64,000 nucleotides of DNA from Shewanella livingstonensis (GCF_003855395.1 NZ_CP034015.1:754001-818000), one strand, 5' to 3'; positions 47,673 to 58,989 are shown, counted from the stretch's first letter. Translations and numbers: made by a program. Notes: a model not told the origin generated them from the sequence alone.

Positions 47673-48980
47673 ATGAGCCTCTCTGATAATTTATTGATCA
47701 TCTTATGTCTGATCGGCATTAGTTGTTTTTTTTCTATGTCTGAAATTGCCCTTGCGGCATCACGAAAGATACGCTTGCAATTAATGGCTGATGAGGGCGA
47801 TTTACGTGCCGCCAAAGTATTGAAATTGCAGGCTCAGCCAGGCAGTTTTTTTACCGTGGTACAAATAGGGCTTAATGCGGTCGCGATCATGGGCGGTATT
47901 GTGGGTGAATCGGCCTTTAGACCTCATTTTGAACAACTATTGTTACCTTTATTAGGTGATGAATGGGGTTTGCAGTTGAGTTTTGTCTGTTCATTTGTGA
48001 CGGTCACATCGTTGTTTATTCTATTCGCTGATTTAATGCCAAAACGAATTGCGATGGTGATCCCAGAACAAGTCGCGGTTACTTTTGTGATGCCAATTAT
48101 TCTGTGTATCAAAGTGTTAAAACCGTTTGTGTGGATTTTTAATGGTTTAGCTAATGCGATTTTTAAGCTATTACAAGTGCCTACCGCACGTAACGATCAA
48201 GTCACTAACGATGATATTTACGCCATGATGAGTGCGGGTACCGAAGCTGGAGTCATGGATAAAGGTGAGCAACAAATGATGGAAAACGTGTTTGAAATGC
48301 AGTCGGTGTCGGTGACCTCTGCAATGACAGCACGTGAAAGTTTAGTGTATTTTTTACTGCAAGATAGTGAAGAAGAAATTAAACAAAAAATAGCTAAAAA
48401 TCCACACAATAAGTTTATCGTCTGCGATGGTCAACTAGACATCGTCAAAGGCTTTGTTGATGCTAAAGAGCTATTAATAAGAGTGATTAACGGTGAAAAA
48501 ATAACCTTAAAGGGCAGTACATTAGTCCATAACTGTTTGATTATTCCTGATACGTTAACCTTGTCTGAGTCGATGGAGTATTTTAAAAATAATCGTTCTG
48601 ACTTTGCGGTGGTGATGAACGAGTATGCTTTGGTTGTTGGCATTGTGACGACCAATGATTTACAAAGTGCTGTGATGGGCGCGTGGTCATTACACGAAAG
48701 TGAAGAACAAATAGTTGCCCGCGATGGTAACTCTTGGTTAGTTGATGGAGTTACGCCGATTACTGACGTAATGCGAGCATTTAATATTGAAGTTTTTCCA
48801 CATAACCAAAACTACGAAACTATTGCTGGTTTTATGATGTATATGCTACGAAAAATTCCTAAGAGAACCGACTTTGTTAATTATGCGGGCTATAAATTTG
48901 AAGTGGTCGATATTGATTCATATAAAGTAGACCAGTTACTGGTTACCCGTTTAGACATTGAGATGCCACCACTGCCTTAA
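47673..48980 (+). CDS. paeA: Polyamine exporter PaeA (YtfL), CNNM/CBS family
   Basis: A 435-residue inner-membrane protein of the UPF0053/CorC-like family. An N-terminal DUF21 (CNNM) region with three or four helices (about 1-170) is followed by a pair of CBS domains (about 205-335) and a CorC_HlyC domain. It matches E. coli YtfL/PaeA closely from memory: FFSMSEIALAASRKI, FFTVVQIGLNAVAIMGGIVG, GNYETI-like and KIPKRTD stretches. PaeA exports cadaverine and putrescine, helping the cell in stationary phase. Start ATG 47673 with AAGGTAAACT upstream. Confidence 0.85.
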   Translation: MSLSDNLLIILCLIGISCFFSMSEIALAASRKIRLQLMADEGDLRAAKVLKLQAQPGSFFTVVQIGLNAVAIMGGIVGESAFRPHFEQLLLPLLGDEWGLQLSFVCSFVTVTSLFILFADLMPKRIAMVIPEQVAVTFVMPIILCIKVLKPFVWIFNGLANAIFKLLQVPTARNDQVTNDDIYAMMSAGTEAGVMDKGEQQMMENVFEMQSVSVTSAMTARESLVYFLLQDSEEEIKQKIAKNPHNKFIVCDGQLDIVKGFVDAKELLIRVINGEKITLKGSTLVHNCLIIPDTLTLSESMEYFKNNRSDFAVVMNEYALVVGIVTTNDLQSAVMGAWSLHESEEQIVARDGNSWLVDGVTPITDVMRAFNIEVFPHNQNYETIAGFMMYMLRKIPKRTDFVNYAGYKFEVVDIDSYKVDQLLVTRLDIEMPPLP

Positions 48981-49014
48981 GTCTATTTCCCTAGCCTCTA
49001 TTATAACCGGACGC

Positions 49015-49887
49015 TTAAATGATGTTTAAGAACGCACTAATGATCGGATCATTAGTGCGTTTTTCTTTGCAGCAACAGCCTAATTCAAATGGTGGGATCG
49101 GTATTGGCGAGGCTAGGGTTTGGATGCGATCGCGTACCGGACTATTGTGGATCACCGCTTCTGGGCTTATACCAACACCACAGCCGAGCGCGACCATGGA
49201 GACAATAGCTTCCTGACCAGAGACTTGAGCATAAATATTGGGTTTAATTCCCATTTGCTTAAACCACTGATCAATCCGTTTTCTGCCAGGGCCGTGATCC
49301 GGCACAATATAAGGCAGCTTTGCCCAATCAATTTTCGGTTGATTAACCCATTGTTGTACTTGGCAATGCATGGTGGGCGCAATGACCGAAATGGGCACTT
49401 TATCGATAGGGGTAAAGTGTAATGTATTAGGCAACACTTCAGGCAACGCAATAATAGCGATGTCGGCGCGATTCTTTTGAATTTGATTGACCGCATTAGC
49501 CGGATCGCCCGTGTTGAGATTGATATCGACATGGGGATGTTCACGTCTAAAGCGGTCTAACAGCGTCGGTAAATGACTATAAGCGGCGGTAACCGAACAA
49601 TATAAATTAAGATTGCCGCGTAAAATCTGCTGACTGGGATCGATGCGACTGCGCAGTTGCGCCCATTCCGATAATGTCTGTTCTGCAAAACGTTTAAATT
49701 CAACGCCTGCATGGGTAATGGTGACACTTCGATTGTCACGGTCAAATAATTTACTGCCCACTTCATCTTCTAAACGCTGCAACGCACGGCTTAAGGTCGA
49801 TGGGCTGACGTGAGATTGCTCTGCTGTTTTGGCAAAATGCAGACTATCGCACAAGTGTAAATACATTTTAAGTGAACGGATATCCAT
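49015..49887 (-). CDS. ilvY: LysR-family regulator IlvY
   Basis: A 290-residue LysR-type activator. ATG 49887 (MDIRSLKMYLHL) is preferred over the in-frame TTG three bases upstream. The N-terminal HTH is KTAEQSHVSPSTLSRALQRLEDEVGSKLFDRDN. In enterobacteria IlvY binds 2-acetolactate or 2-aceto-2-hydroxybutyrate and activates ilvC, transcribed divergently. ilvC lies 208 bases away, with a T-N11-A type operator between them, so the same circuit is likely. Confidence 0.92.
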   Translation of the reverse strand: MDIRSLKMYLHLCDSLHFAKTAEQSHVSPSTLSRALQRLEDEVGSKLFDRDNRSVTITHAGVEFKRFAEQTLSEWAQLRSRIDPSQQILRGNLNLYCSVTAAYSHLPTLLDRFRREHPHVDINLNTGDPANAVNQIQKNRADIAIIALPEVLPNTLHFTPIDKVPISVIAPTMHCQVQQWVNQPKIDWAKLPYIVPDHGPGRKRIDQWFKQMGIKPNIYAQVSGQEAIVSMVALGCGVGISPEAVIHNSPVRDRIQTLASPIPIPPFELGCCCKEKRTNDPIISAFLNII

Positions 49888-49950
49888 CAAAAACCCTTCA
49901 AGTCCGCATTAAGTTGAGTGTAAGTTAAATATTCGGTTAAGCATTCCATG

Positions 49951-49965
49951 TTGCATTAATTGCAA
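49951..49965. promoter_or_regulatory. Candidate IlvY operator
   Basis: ttgcattaattgcaa: outer arms TTGCA/TGCAA form an inverted repeat containing the LysR T-N11-A pattern, in the ilvY/ilvC gap, about 65 bases from ilvY and 130 from ilvC. Confidence 0.6.
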
Positions 49966-50095
49966 CGTCATGTCCCGAATATATCATTTTAAGCAATCAT
50001 ATGCATGCGCTATAGTGACTTCAATCACAACGCTTAAGGTCGCTGACTTATAAGATGTTGAGTCCCAAATTTCTGAATTTTAAAGGTGGTATCAG

Positions 50096-51577
50096 ATGGC
50101 TAACTATTTTAACTCTCTGAATTTACGTCAACAATTAGCTCAACTAGCACAATGCCGCTTTATGGATCGTACTGAATTTAGTGATGGTTGCCAATATATT
50201 AAAGATTGGAATATCGTGATTTTAGGTTGTGGCGCACAAGGCCTTAACCAAGGTTTAAACATGCGTGACTCAGGCCTGAACATTTCTTTTGCCTTACGTT
50301 CGCAAGCCATTGCAGAAAAGCGTGCTTCATGGCAAAAAGCCACCGATAATGGCTTTAAAGTCGGTACTTTTGAAGAGCTTATTCCTGCCGCTGATTTAGT
50401 GTTAAACCTTACACCAGACAAGCAACATACAAATGTTGTTAATGCGGTTATGCCATTAATGAAGCAAGGTGCGACGTTATCTTACTCACACGGTTTCAAT
50501 ATTGTTGAAGAAGGCATGCAAGTTCGTCCAGACATTACTGTGGTTATGGTTGCGCCAAAATGCCCTGCGACAGAAGTTCGTGAAGAATACAAGCGTGGTT
50601 TTGGTGTGCCAACATTGATTGCAGTACACCCAGAGAATGACCCAAATGGTGATGGCTTAGCGATTGCTAAAGCTTACGCCAGTGCTACAGGTGGCGACCG
50701 TGCCGGAGTATTAATGTCATCATTTGTGGCTGAAGTTAAGTCAGATTTGATGGGCGAACAAACCATTTTGTGTGGAATGTTACAAACGGGCGCTATTTTA
50801 GGTTATGAGAAAATGGTCGCTGATGGTGTTGAACCTGGTTATGCCGGCAAGTTAATTCAGCAAGGCTGGGAGACTGTTACCGAAGCGCTTAAGCACGGCG
50901 GCATTACCAACATGATGGACCGCTTATCAAACCCAGCAAAAATCAAAGCATTTGATATGGCTGAAGAGTTAAAGGTTATCCTTAAACCGTTGTTTGAAAA
51001 GCACATGGACGACATTATTAGCGGTGAATTCTCTCGCACTATGATGGCAGACTGGGCTAATGATGACACCAACTTGTTACGTTGGAGAGCTGAAACTAAC
51101 GAAACCGCATTTGAAAATGCGCCAGTATCATCTGAACATATCGATGAACAAACCTATTTCGACAAAGGTATTTTCTTAGTAGCAATGATTAAAGCAGGTG
51201 TTGAGCTGGCGTTTGATACCATGGTTGCAGCAGGCATTGTTGAAGAGTCGGCTTATTATGAATCGCTACATGAAACCCCGTTAATTGCCAATACTATTGC
51301 GCGTAAGCGTTTATATGAAATGAACGTGGTTATTTCAGATACGGCTGAATACGGTTGTTATTTATTCAACCATGCAGCAGTACCGATGTTACGTGATTAT
51401 GTTAACGCTATGTCATCTGAGTACTTAGGTGCTGGACTTAAAGACCAAGCAACAGGTGTTGATAATCTACGCTTAATAGATGTAAATGATCAGATTCGTA
51501 ATACAGAAGTTGAGTTTATCGGCGCTGAGTTACGTGGTTACATGACTGATATGAAAAGTATTGTTGAAGCAAGCTAA
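50096..51577 (+). CDS. ilvC: Ketol-acid reductoisomerase (class II)
   Basis: A 493-residue enzyme, the long class II form (E. coli 491; class I is ~330). It isomerises and reduces 2-acetolactate or 2-aceto-2-hydroxybutyrate with NADPH. Present are the Rossmann motif [20 protein letters not shown], the substrate/metal region [22 protein letters not shown] and a duplicated C-terminal knotted domain. ATG 50096 is preceded by AAGGTGG. It is controlled by IlvY from the divergent neighbour and lies 560 bases upstream of the ilvGMDA operon. Confidence 0.96.
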   Translation: MANYFNSLNLRQQLAQLAQCRFMDRTEFSDGCQYIKDWNIVILGCGAQGLNQGLNMRDSGLNISFALRSQAIAEKRASWQKATDNGFKVGTFEELIPAADLVLNLTPDKQHTNVVNAVMPLMKQGATLSYSHGFNIVEEGMQVRPDITVVMVAPKCPATEVREEYKRGFGVPTLIAVHPENDPNGDGLAIAKAYASATGGDRAGVLMSSFVAEVKSDLMGEQTILCGMLQTGAILGYEKMVADGVEPGYAGKLIQQGWETVTEALKHGGITNMMDRLSNPAKIKAFDMAEELKVILKPLFEKHMDDIISGEFSRTMMADWANDDTNLLRWRAETNETAFENAPVSSEHIDEQTYFDKGIFLVAMIKAGVELAFDTMVAAGIVEESAYYESLHETPLIANTIARKRLYEMNVVISDTAEYGCYLFNHAAVPMLRDYVNAMSSEYLGAGLKDQATGVDNLRLIDVNDQIRNTEVEFIGAELRGYMTDMKSIVEAS

Positions 51578-51913
51578 CGTATAAAGTGGCTGGTGAAGTA
51601 CCTGTTCAGTGTTTTTTGCAACATATTAATGTTGCCGTTGTCGGACAGGCATCAATCGAAACGTCCTAATCTTATTAATTGGGACGCTGAAAAAACAAAT
51701 ATTAGATTGAGTTCTAATTAATTATTAGTAGAACTCATGAGTTAAGTTTTTGTTGTTGTTTGCATTGTCTCGGCAGGGAAGCTGAATTTTTTTTATAAAG
51801 GCAATTTTTTAGTTGTGTTCGGTAAATCTTTTATGGTACTTGTTAGTTATACCGTAACGTTATTTGAACATAACCAAACGAATTATTTAGAAACTTAGGA
51901 TACTGTCTAAAAC

Positions 51914-52000
51914 ATGTTAAACCACACAGCCATTCTCATTCTCGACATTATTACCGTAGTGATTATTAAGTCACAGCGGGGGTGGCGTTTTGGCAACTAG
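51914..52000 (+). CDS. ilvL: ilvGMDA leader peptide
   Basis: A 28-residue open frame (ATG 51914, TAG 51998-52000) rich in the regulatory amino acids: AILILDIITVVII contains six Ile, two Leu and two Val codons in thirteen. It precedes a perfect attenuator hairpin and, after 140 bases, ilvG. When charged Ile, Val or Leu tRNA is scarce, the ribosome stalls here. The gene is too short for most gene finders; the arrangement is that of the E. coli ilvGMEDA leader, although the peptide sequence is different. Confidence 0.88.
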   Translation: MLNHTAILILDIITVVIIKSQRGWRFGN

Positions 52001-52061
52001 ACTGACCTAAGAGTCAAACAGATTGCAAAAACCCCCGCTCCGAAAGGACCGGGGGTTTTTT
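51975..52061 (+). promoter_or_regulatory. ilv transcription attenuator
   Basis: Terminator: CCCCCG / CGGGGG, a C-C mismatch, TCC / GGA and a GAAA loop (52032-52055), followed by six T's (52056-52061). Antiterminator: agcgggggt (51975-51983), inside the leader coding region, is exactly complementary over 9 bases to acccccgct (52031-52039), the left arm of the terminator. A ribosome stalled at the Ile/Val run leaves the segment free to form the antiterminator; one that reaches the stop codon covers it and lets the terminator form. Confidence 0.85.
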
Positions 52062-52141
52062 AGTTTTAGGCTTAAGTAAAACCATAGACCCAGTATTACA
52101 CAGTAGAGCAGCTGATACATTGATAAAGTAGAGAGCAACAT

Positions 52142-53827
52142 ATGGAAGCAGGACAGAAAATGCGCGGCGCGGATGCAGTAATCAAAGTACTAGCAGCACA
52201 TGGTGTGACAACCGTATTTGGTTATCCTGGTGGGGCGATTATGCCAATCTATGATGCCCTTTACGGCGGTCCTGTAGAACACTTGCTTAGCCGCCATGAA
52301 CAAGGTGCCGCGTTTGCTGCTGTTGGGTATGCCCGTGCCAGTGGTAAAACCGGAGTCTGTTTTGCAACCTCAGGACCGGGAGCGACTAACTTAATTACCT
52401 CATTAGCTGATGCTTTACTTGATTCTGTTCCGCTTGTAGCCATAACGGGTCAAGTGTCTACTAGCGTTATTGGTACTGACGCGTTTCAAGAAATTGACGT
52501 ACTAGGCATGTCGTTGTCATGTACCAAGCACAGCTTTATGGTCACCGACATCAATGAGCTTATCCCCACTTTATATCGTGCCTTTGAAATTGCCGCCGAA
52601 GGACGTCCTGGTCCAGTGTTAGTTGATATTCCCAAAGACATCCAACTAGCCGCATTAGAATACAAAACCCCGCTTCAAAGTGTTGCTGATGAGTTACTAC
52701 CTCAATTGAGTGATTTAGATGCCGCTGCAACATTAATTAAGCAGGCTAAAAAACCGATGTTATATGTTGGTGGTGGCGTAGGTATGGCTGGCGCCGTTGC
52801 GCATTTACGTCAGTTTATCGACACCACAGGCATTCCATCAGTCGCAACCTTAAAAGGCTTAGGCAGTATTGCCCATGGCACTAAAGGTTATTTAGGCATG
52901 TTAGGTATGCATGGTGGTAAAGGGGCAAACCTGGCTGTGCAAGAATGCGATTTATTGATGGTTGTCGGTGCACGTTTTGATGACCGCGTTACCGGTCGGC
53001 TTGCGAGTTTTGCCAGTAATGCCAAAGTGTTGCATTTAGACATCGATGCCGCCGAAATCGGCAAATTACGTCAAGCTGACGTGGCGATAGCTGCTGAGCT
53101 GAGTGTAGTGTTGCCCGCATTAACTGCTGCAGTAGCAGGGCAGCTTGATATTGGTTCGTGGCAAAGCGATGTCGAGGAATTATCTCGTCAGCACCAATGG
53201 GATTACCATCATCCAGGTGATTTAATTTACGCCCCAGCAATGTTACGTCGTTTAGCCAATAAATTACCAGAAGACAGTGTGGTAGCCTGTGATGTGGGCC
53301 AGCATCAAATGTGGGTTGCGCAACACATGTGGTTCCGTCGTCCTGAAGACCATCTTTCTAGTGCTGGCTTAGGCACTATGGGGTTTGGCTTACCTGCTGC
53401 CATTGGTGCCCAAGTGGCTCGCCCTGATGCAACTGTGGTCACGGTTTCTGGTGACGGTTCGTTTATGATGAATGTGCAAGAATTAACCACCATTAAACGC
53501 CGTAAATTACCGGTAAAAATCTTACTGATTGATAATCAAAAACTGGGTATGGTTAAACAGTGGCAACAGTTGTTTTTTGAAGAGCGTTATAGTGAAACAG
53601 ACTTATCTGATAACCCTAATTTTGTCCTTATGGCATCAGCATTTGATATCCCTGGTCGAACTATCACGCGCGCCGATCAAGTCGAGCAAGGGTTAGATGA
53701 TATGTTAAACAGTACGGGTCCCTATATGCTGCATGTGTCGATTAATGATGCTTTTAACGTATGGCCTTTAGTGCCACCGGGTGCGAGTAATAGTGAGATG
53801 ATGGACCAAATGGAGAAGCAAACATGA
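52142..53827 (+). CDS. ilvG: Acetohydroxyacid synthase II, large subunit
   Basis: A 561-residue ThDP enzyme that joins pyruvate to pyruvate or to 2-oxobutanoate, the first common step of Val, Leu and Ile synthesis. Catalytic Glu 53 is in SRHEQGAAF; the ThDP-binding motif [23 protein letters not shown] is near residue 440. The frame is intact, unlike the frameshifted ilvG of E. coli K-12. Its stop codon overlaps the ilvM start by 4 bases (ATGATG with TGA). First gene of the attenuated operon. Confidence 0.94.
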   Translation: MEAGQKMRGADAVIKVLAAHGVTTVFGYPGGAIMPIYDALYGGPVEHLLSRHEQGAAFAAVGYARASGKTGVCFATSGPGATNLITSLADALLDSVPLVAITGQVSTSVIGTDAFQEIDVLGMSLSCTKHSFMVTDINELIPTLYRAFEIAAEGRPGPVLVDIPKDIQLAALEYKTPLQSVADELLPQLSDLDAAATLIKQAKKPMLYVGGGVGMAGAVAHLRQFIDTTGIPSVATLKGLGSIAHGTKGYLGMLGMHGGKGANLAVQECDLLMVVGARFDDRVTGRLASFASNAKVLHLDIDAAEIGKLRQADVAIAAELSVVLPALTAAVAGQLDIGSWQSDVEELSRQHQWDYHHPGDLIYAPAMLRRLANKLPEDSVVACDVGQHQMWVAQHMWFRRPEDHLSSAGLGTMGFGLPAAIGAQVARPDATVVTVSGDGSFMMNVQELTTIKRRKLPVKILLIDNQKLGMVKQWQQLFFEERYSETDLSDNPNFVLMASAFDIPGRTITRADQVEQGLDDMLNSTGPYMLHVSINDAFNVWPLVPPGASNSEMMDQMEKQT

Positions 53828-54081
53828 TGCATGCATTAGAAATAACCGTCCAACAACGTCCAGAAGTGCTAGAGCGTGTATTGCGTGTCACTCGACATCG
53901 TGGATTTAAAATTACTCAAATGCAGGTGCGTATAAACGACGATGCTAGTATGGCGGTCGACTTATGGGTTGAAGCCGAACGTGCTATTGAACTGCTAAGT
54001 ACCCAATTAGATAAATTAATCGATGTGACGCATTGTAAGGTTCTATCTGCAGTATCACTGGACCAAGCAGTAAACAGTTAA
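53824..54081 (+). CDS. ilvM: Acetohydroxyacid synthase II, small (regulatory) subunit
   Basis: An 85-residue protein with a single ACT domain ([32 protein letters not shown]), the small subunit that activates IlvG. Valine-insensitive AHAS II in E. coli uses the same kind of short IlvM. It overlaps ilvG by 4 bases, typical for the pair, and is 81 bases upstream of ilvD. Confidence 0.92.
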   Translation: MMHALEITVQQRPEVLERVLRVTRHRGFKITQMQVRINDDASMAVDLWVEAERAIELLSTQLDKLIDVTHCKVLSAVSLDQAVNS

Positions 54082-54162
54082 GCTTATTGTATTACTCATT
54101 TATTAGAACGTTATCAGTGATGACACGGGTAACGCGCACCACATTAGACAAGGATATTTGCA

Positions 54163-56022
54163 ATGCCAAAATTACGCTCAGCAACCAGTACCGAAGGCCG
54201 CAACATGGCAGGCGCCCGCGCACTATGGCGTGCCACTGGCGTAAAAGAAAATGATTTTGGTAAGCCCATCATTGCCATTGCCAACTCGTTCACTCAGTTT
54301 GTCCCTGGACATGTGCATTTAAAGAATATGGGATCATTGGTTGCTGGTGCCATTGAAGCAGCAGGCGGCATTGCCAAAGAATTTAATACTATTGCCGTCG
54401 ATGACGGAATTGCCATGGGGCATGGCGGCATGCTGTACAGCTTACCGTCGCGCGAGTTAATTGCAGACAGTGTTGAGTATATGGTGAATGCTCATTGTGC
54501 CGATGCATTAGTGTGTATTTCTAACTGCGACAAGATTACTCCTGGCATGTTAATGGCGGCGCTACGGTTAAATATTCCGGTGGTATTTGTATCCGGTGGG
54601 CCAATGGAAGCGGGTAAAACCAAGTTATCCGATCAAATTATTAAGCTTGATTTAGTTGATGCCATGATCGCCGGGGCAGACTCTAATGTCAGTGATGAAG
54701 ACAGTAAGCAAATCGAACGCAGTGCTTGCCCTACTTGTGGGTCGTGCTCGGGTATGTTTACTGCTAATTCAATGAACTGTTTAACCGAAGCCTTAGGCTT
54801 GTCATTACCAGGTAACGGTTCAATGTTAGCGACTCATGAAGACCGTCGTGAATTATTTTTAGAAGCGGGTCGCCGGGTGATGATGTTGGCTGAACGTTAT
54901 TACAAGCATGATGATGAAACTGCCTTGCCACGCAATATTGCGTCATTTAAATCATTTGAAAATGCCATGGTACTCGATGTTGCCATGGGCGGTTCATCAA
55001 ATACAGTGTTGCATTTAGTGGCTGCCGCGCAAGAGGCGGAAATTGACTTTACTATGGCGGATATTGATCGCATCTCACGCTTAGTGCCTCATCTATGTAA
55101 GGTTGCACCATCAACGCCTAAATATCATATGGAAGATGTTCACCGTGCTGGTGGGGTGATGGGTATTTTAGGCGAGTTAGATAGAGCAGGTTTAATCCAT
55201 AACGATGTACCGCATGTGGCCGCAGACAATGGTGGCGATTTAAAATCAGTTTTAGCTAAATACGACATTAAACAAACGAACGATCCAGATGTAATCCGCT
55301 TTTTTAGTGCCGGCCCTGCTGGTATTCCAACCACTAAAGCATTTAGCCAAAATTGTCGCTGGGACAGTGTTGATGACGACCGTGAAAATGGTTGTATTCG
55401 CTCACGTGAGTTTGCCTTTAGTCAAGAAGGTGGCTTAGCCGTATTGTCAGGTAACGTTGCCGTTGATGGCTGTATTGTCAAAACGGCTGGCGTCGATGAA
55501 TCTAACTTGACCTTTATCGGTAGTGCCCGGGTGTATGAAAGCCAAGATGATGCAGTTGCTGGTATTTTAGGCGGCGAAGTTGTTGAAGGCGATGTGGTGG
55601 TTATTCGCTACGAAGGCCCTAAAGGTGGCCCTGGTATGCAAGAAATGCTGTATCCAACAACCTATTTAAAATCTCGAGGTTTAGGTGCTAAGTGTGCGTT
55701 AATTACCGATGGTCGTTTTTCAGGTGGCACTTCTGGTTTGTCTATTGGTCATGTATCACCAGAAGCGGCGTCAGGTGGCACAATTGCACTGATTGAAAAT
55801 GGCGATCAAATTGCGATTGATATTCCCAAGCGTAGCATTCAACTTAATGTCAGTGAAGCAGAGCTTACTCAGCGTCGCACAGCCATGGATGCAAAAGGCC
55901 CTTTAGGTTGGAAGCCGGTTGCTCGTGAGCGTTATGTGTCATTAGCGCTTAAAGCCTATGCATTATTAGCAACAAGTGCTGATAAAGGCGCTGTACGCGA
56001 TCGATCTAAGCTGGAGGGATAA
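54163..56022 (+). CDS. ilvD: Dihydroxyacid dehydratase
   Basis: A 619-residue Fe-S enzyme that dehydrates 2,3-dihydroxy acids to 2-oxoacids in the Val, Leu and Ile pathways. The Fe-S cluster cysteines lie in SNCDKITPG (Cys 122) and [12 protein letters not shown] (near residue 195), and [20 protein letters not shown] is the family signature. It follows ilvM by 81 bases and ends one base before the ilvA start, with a GGAGG sequence inside its last codons. Confidence 0.96.
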   Translation: MPKLRSATSTEGRNMAGARALWRATGVKENDFGKPIIAIANSFTQFVPGHVHLKNMGSLVAGAIEAAGGIAKEFNTIAVDDGIAMGHGGMLYSLPSRELIADSVEYMVNAHCADALVCISNCDKITPGMLMAALRLNIPVVFVSGGPMEAGKTKLSDQIIKLDLVDAMIAGADSNVSDEDSKQIERSACPTCGSCSGMFTANSMNCLTEALGLSLPGNGSMLATHEDRRELFLEAGRRVMMLAERYYKHDDETALPRNIASFKSFENAMVLDVAMGGSSNTVLHLVAAAQEAEIDFTMADIDRISRLVPHLCKVAPSTPKYHMEDVHRAGGVMGILGELDRAGLIHNDVPHVAADNGGDLKSVLAKYDIKQTNDPDVIRFFSAGPAGIPTTKAFSQNCRWDSVDDDRENGCIRSREFAFSQEGGLAVLSGNVAVDGCIVKTAGVDESNLTFIGSARVYESQDDAVAGILGGEVVEGDVVVIRYEGPKGGPGMQEMLYPTTYLKSRGLGAKCALITDGRFSGGTSGLSIGHVSPEAASGGTIALIENGDQIAIDIPKRSIQLNVSEAELTQRRTAMDAKGPLGWKPVARERYVSLALKAYALLATSADKGAVRDRSKLEG

Positions 56023-56023
56023 T

Positions 56024-57589
56024 ATGTTGGCTTTGGCGTCTCAAACTCAATTAGATTTGGCCCATTATTATTTACAGAAAATCTTGCTGTCGTCTGTTTA
56101 TGATGTGGCTAAGGTGACGCCACTGTCGAGCATGAATAAATTGTCTGCTCGCTTTGGTTGTCAGGTGTATTTAAAGCGTGAAGATATGCAACCAGTGCAT
56201 TCGTTTAAAATACGCGGTGCCTACAACCGTATTGCAGCATTAACTCAAGATGAATGTGACAGAGGGGTGGTGTGTGCATCGGCAGGTAACCACGCTCAAG
56301 GTGTAGCAATGTCTGCTGCCAGTCGCGGTATTGATGCCGTCATTGTCATGCCTAGCACTACGCCAGATATTAAGATTGATGCAGTGAAACGCTTAGGTGG
56401 CAATGTGGTACTTCACGGGCAGGCGTTTGATCAAGCCAATGACTATGCCAAAAACCTCTCGGCAACTGAAGGACGGGTGTATATTGCCCCTTTTGATGAT
56501 GAAGCGGTGATTGCGGGGCAAGGCACTATTGCGCAAGAAATGGTTCAGCAGCAACGCGATATCGAAATCGTGTTTGTGCCCGTTGGCGGTGGTGGCTTAA
56601 TTGCCGGTATTGCAGCATATTACAAGGCAGTAATGCCACAAGTGAAGATCATTGGGGTTGAACCCGAAGATGCCGCTTGCTTAAAGGCGGCATTAGAAGC
56701 CGATGAGCCGGTAACACTTGCCCAAGTCGGTTTGTTTGCTGACGGCGTAGCGGTTAAGCGCATTGGTACCGAGCCATTTCGCTTAGCACGAGAATATGTT
56801 GATGAAGTGGTTACTGTCACGTCTGATGAAATTTGCGCAGCGGTTAAAGATATCTTTGAAGATACTCGAGCGATTGCAGAACCTGCAGGCGCCTTGTCGA
56901 TTGCAGGGCTTAAAAAATACATGGCGCAACATGGTCATGAGCGTGATGCACCTAAAAAAGTCGCGGCAATTTTGAGTGGTGCCAACGTTAATTTTCATAG
57001 CTTACGTTACGTGTCTGAACGCTGCGAATTAGCGGAGCAAAAAGAAGCGGTACTAGCGGTAAAAATCCCTGAAAAGCCTGGCAGCTTTTTACGTTTTTGC
57101 GAGTTACTCGATAAACGGGTGATGACCGAATTTAACTATCGCTTTAGTAGCCGTGATATTGCAGTGGTATTTGCTGGCATTCGTCTTACCTGTGGCCAAG
57201 CAGAGCTAAGCGAGATTATTACTAAACTTGAGTCGGAAGGCTTTGAAGTTCAAGATTTATCCCAAGATGAAACGGCTAAATTACATGTGCGCTATATGGT
57301 CGGCGGTCATCCTCTTGAACCATTAGAAGAACGTTTATTTAGCTTTGAGTTTCCTGAACATCCTGGGGCATTGCTGAAGTTTTTAACTACGTTACAGAGT
57401 AAATGGAATATCAGTTTATTTCATTATCGCAATCATGGTGCCGCTTTTGGTAGGGTATTAACCGGCTTTGAAGTCCCCGCTAAAGACGATGTAGCATTTG
57501 CACAGTTTTTAACGGAGCTGGGTTTCGTTTATCAAGAAGAAACCCACAGTCCGGCATATAAGCTCTTTTTAAATAGCACTAAAAAGTGA
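56024..57589 (+). CDS. ilvA: Threonine dehydratase, biosynthetic
   Basis: A 521-residue PLP enzyme that deaminates threonine to 2-oxobutanoate, the committed step to isoleucine; E. coli IlvA has 514 residues. The PLP Lys 62 is in HSFKIRGAYN, the glycine-rich phosphate loop is GGGGLIAG, and two ACT-like regulatory domains occupy about 330-521 for feedback inhibition by Ile. I chose ATG 56024 with GGAGG six bases upstream and one base after the ilvD stop; the open frame extends 48 bases back into ilvD. Last gene of ilvGMDA: ilvE is elsewhere (37999). Confidence 0.95.
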   Translation: MLALASQTQLDLAHYYLQKILLSSVYDVAKVTPLSSMNKLSARFGCQVYLKREDMQPVHSFKIRGAYNRIAALTQDECDRGVVCASAGNHAQGVAMSAASRGIDAVIVMPSTTPDIKIDAVKRLGGNVVLHGQAFDQANDYAKNLSATEGRVYIAPFDDEAVIAGQGTIAQEMVQQQRDIEIVFVPVGGGGLIAGIAAYYKAVMPQVKIIGVEPEDAACLKAALEADEPVTLAQVGLFADGVAVKRIGTEPFRLAREYVDEVVTVTSDEICAAVKDIFEDTRAIAEPAGALSIAGLKKYMAQHGHERDAPKKVAAILSGANVNFHSLRYVSERCELAEQKEAVLAVKIPEKPGSFLRFCELLDKRVMTEFNYRFSSRDIAVVFAGIRLTCGQAELSEIITKLESEGFEVQDLSQDETAKLHVRYMVGGHPLEPLEERLFSFEFPEHPGALLKFLTTLQSKWNISLFHYRNHGAAFGRVLTGFEVPAKDDVAFAQFLTELGFVYQEETHSPAYKLFLNSTKK

Positions 57590-57830
57590 AGCTATAATTG
57601 ATATTTTAATATCATACTGAGGTGATTAAACGCCTCAATGTGGTATTGTCATTGTGCCTAAAGCGAAAATATATTCGTGGGTTTGTAGAAGCTATTACCA
57701 ACGACTCTAATAAATTGATGTTGATATATTTTGCAGTAACTGGTTGGTATGGTTTGCTTTATATGTAGGGTAAATTTTCCCAGATTCATACTGAGCTATG
57801 AATTTACGACCTCATTTTAAGGAGACATTG

Positions 57831-58967
57831 ATGTTACCCGTACCAACAATTCCAGCTTTTATGCCACCGCGCCGTATCCTAATGGGCCCTGGCCCATCTG
57901 ATGTGTATCCAGAAGTGCTTGCGGCACAATCAAGACCGACTATTGGTCACCTTGACCCATTATTTGTTGGCATGATGGATGAGCTAAAAAGCTTAATTCA
58001 ATATGCTTTTCAAACTAAAAATGAAATGACTTTAGCGGTATCTGCACCTGGCAGTGCCGGTATGGAAACCTGTTTTGTCAATTTAGTTGAACCAGGTGAA
58101 AAGGTAATCGTGTGTCGTAATGGCGTGTTTGGGGAGCGCATGCGCCAAAACGTTGAGCGCGTTGGCGGTGTCGCGGTTGTGGTTGACAATGAATGGGGAG
58201 AACCAGTATGCCCAGATAAAGTTGAAGCTGCACTGGTGGCTCATCCTGATGCCAAATTTTTAGCTTTTGTACATGCTGAAACCTCAACGGGTGCGCTGTC
58301 GGATGCTAAAACCTTGTGTACCTTGGCGCAATTACATGACTGTATCAGTATTGTTGATGCGGTGACCTCATTGGGTGGCGTTGAATTGCTGGTGGATGAG
58401 TGGGGCATTGATGCCATTTATTCAGGCAGCCAAAAGTGCTTATCTTGTGTGCCCGGTTTATCTCCGGTGTCATTTTCACCTAAAGCCGTCGCTAAACTAA
58501 AAGCTCGTACCACCCAGGTGCAAAGTTGGTTTTTAGATCAAACCTTAGTGATGGGATATTGGGGCAATGCAGCTGGTGCTAAGCGCAGTTATCACCATAC
58601 CGCACCAGTGAATGCATTATATGCCTTACATGAGTCTTTACGTTTGTTGGCCAATGAAGGGCTCGAAAATGCCTGGGCAAGACACCGTAAAATGCATCTA
58701 TTATTGCGTGATGGATTAACCAAACTAGGGTTTAAATTTGTAGTTGAAGAGTCGTCGCGTTTACCACAACTTAATACTGTGTATATTCCAGCAGGTGTTG
58801 ATGACGCTGCAGTGCGTAAGCATTTATTGGAAGAATATAATTTAGAAATTGGTGCAGGACTGGGTGCTTTGGCAGGTAAAGCATGGCGTATCGGCTTGAT
58901 GGGCTTTAGTGCTCGTCGTGAAAACGTCGCCCTTTGCTTACATGCATTAGAAGAGTCGTTAGCGTAA
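57831..58967 (+). CDS. Class V aminotransferase, alanine-glyoxylate/serine type
   Basis: A 378-residue PLP enzyme of the class V family (alanine:glyoxylate or serine:pyruvate aminotransferase). N-terminal LMGPGPSDVYPEVLAAQSRPTIGHLD is the signature; the PLP-binding Lys 202 is in SGSQKCLSC. The start is ATG 57831, with AGGAGA five bases upstream, rather than the in-frame ATG at 57798. It probably makes glycine or interconverts serine and alanine. It follows ilvA by 240 bases, so is likely a separate unit; the terminator after it serves ubiK as well. Confidence 0.87.
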   Translation: MLPVPTIPAFMPPRRILMGPGPSDVYPEVLAAQSRPTIGHLDPLFVGMMDELKSLIQYAFQTKNEMTLAVSAPGSAGMETCFVNLVEPGEKVIVCRNGVFGERMRQNVERVGGVAVVVDNEWGEPVCPDKVEAALVAHPDAKFLAFVHAETSTGALSDAKTLCTLAQLHDCISIVDAVTSLGGVELLVDEWGIDAIYSGSQKCLSCVPGLSPVSFSPKAVAKLKARTTQVQSWFLDQTLVMGYWGNAAGAKRSYHHTAPVNALYALHESLRLLANEGLENAWARHRKMHLLLRDGLTKLGFKFVVEESSRLPQLNTVYIPAGVDDAAVRKHLLEEYNLEIGAGLGALAGKAWRIGLMGFSARRENVALCLHALEESLA

Positions 58968-58989
58968 ACAAGCCATTTTTATTATTATA

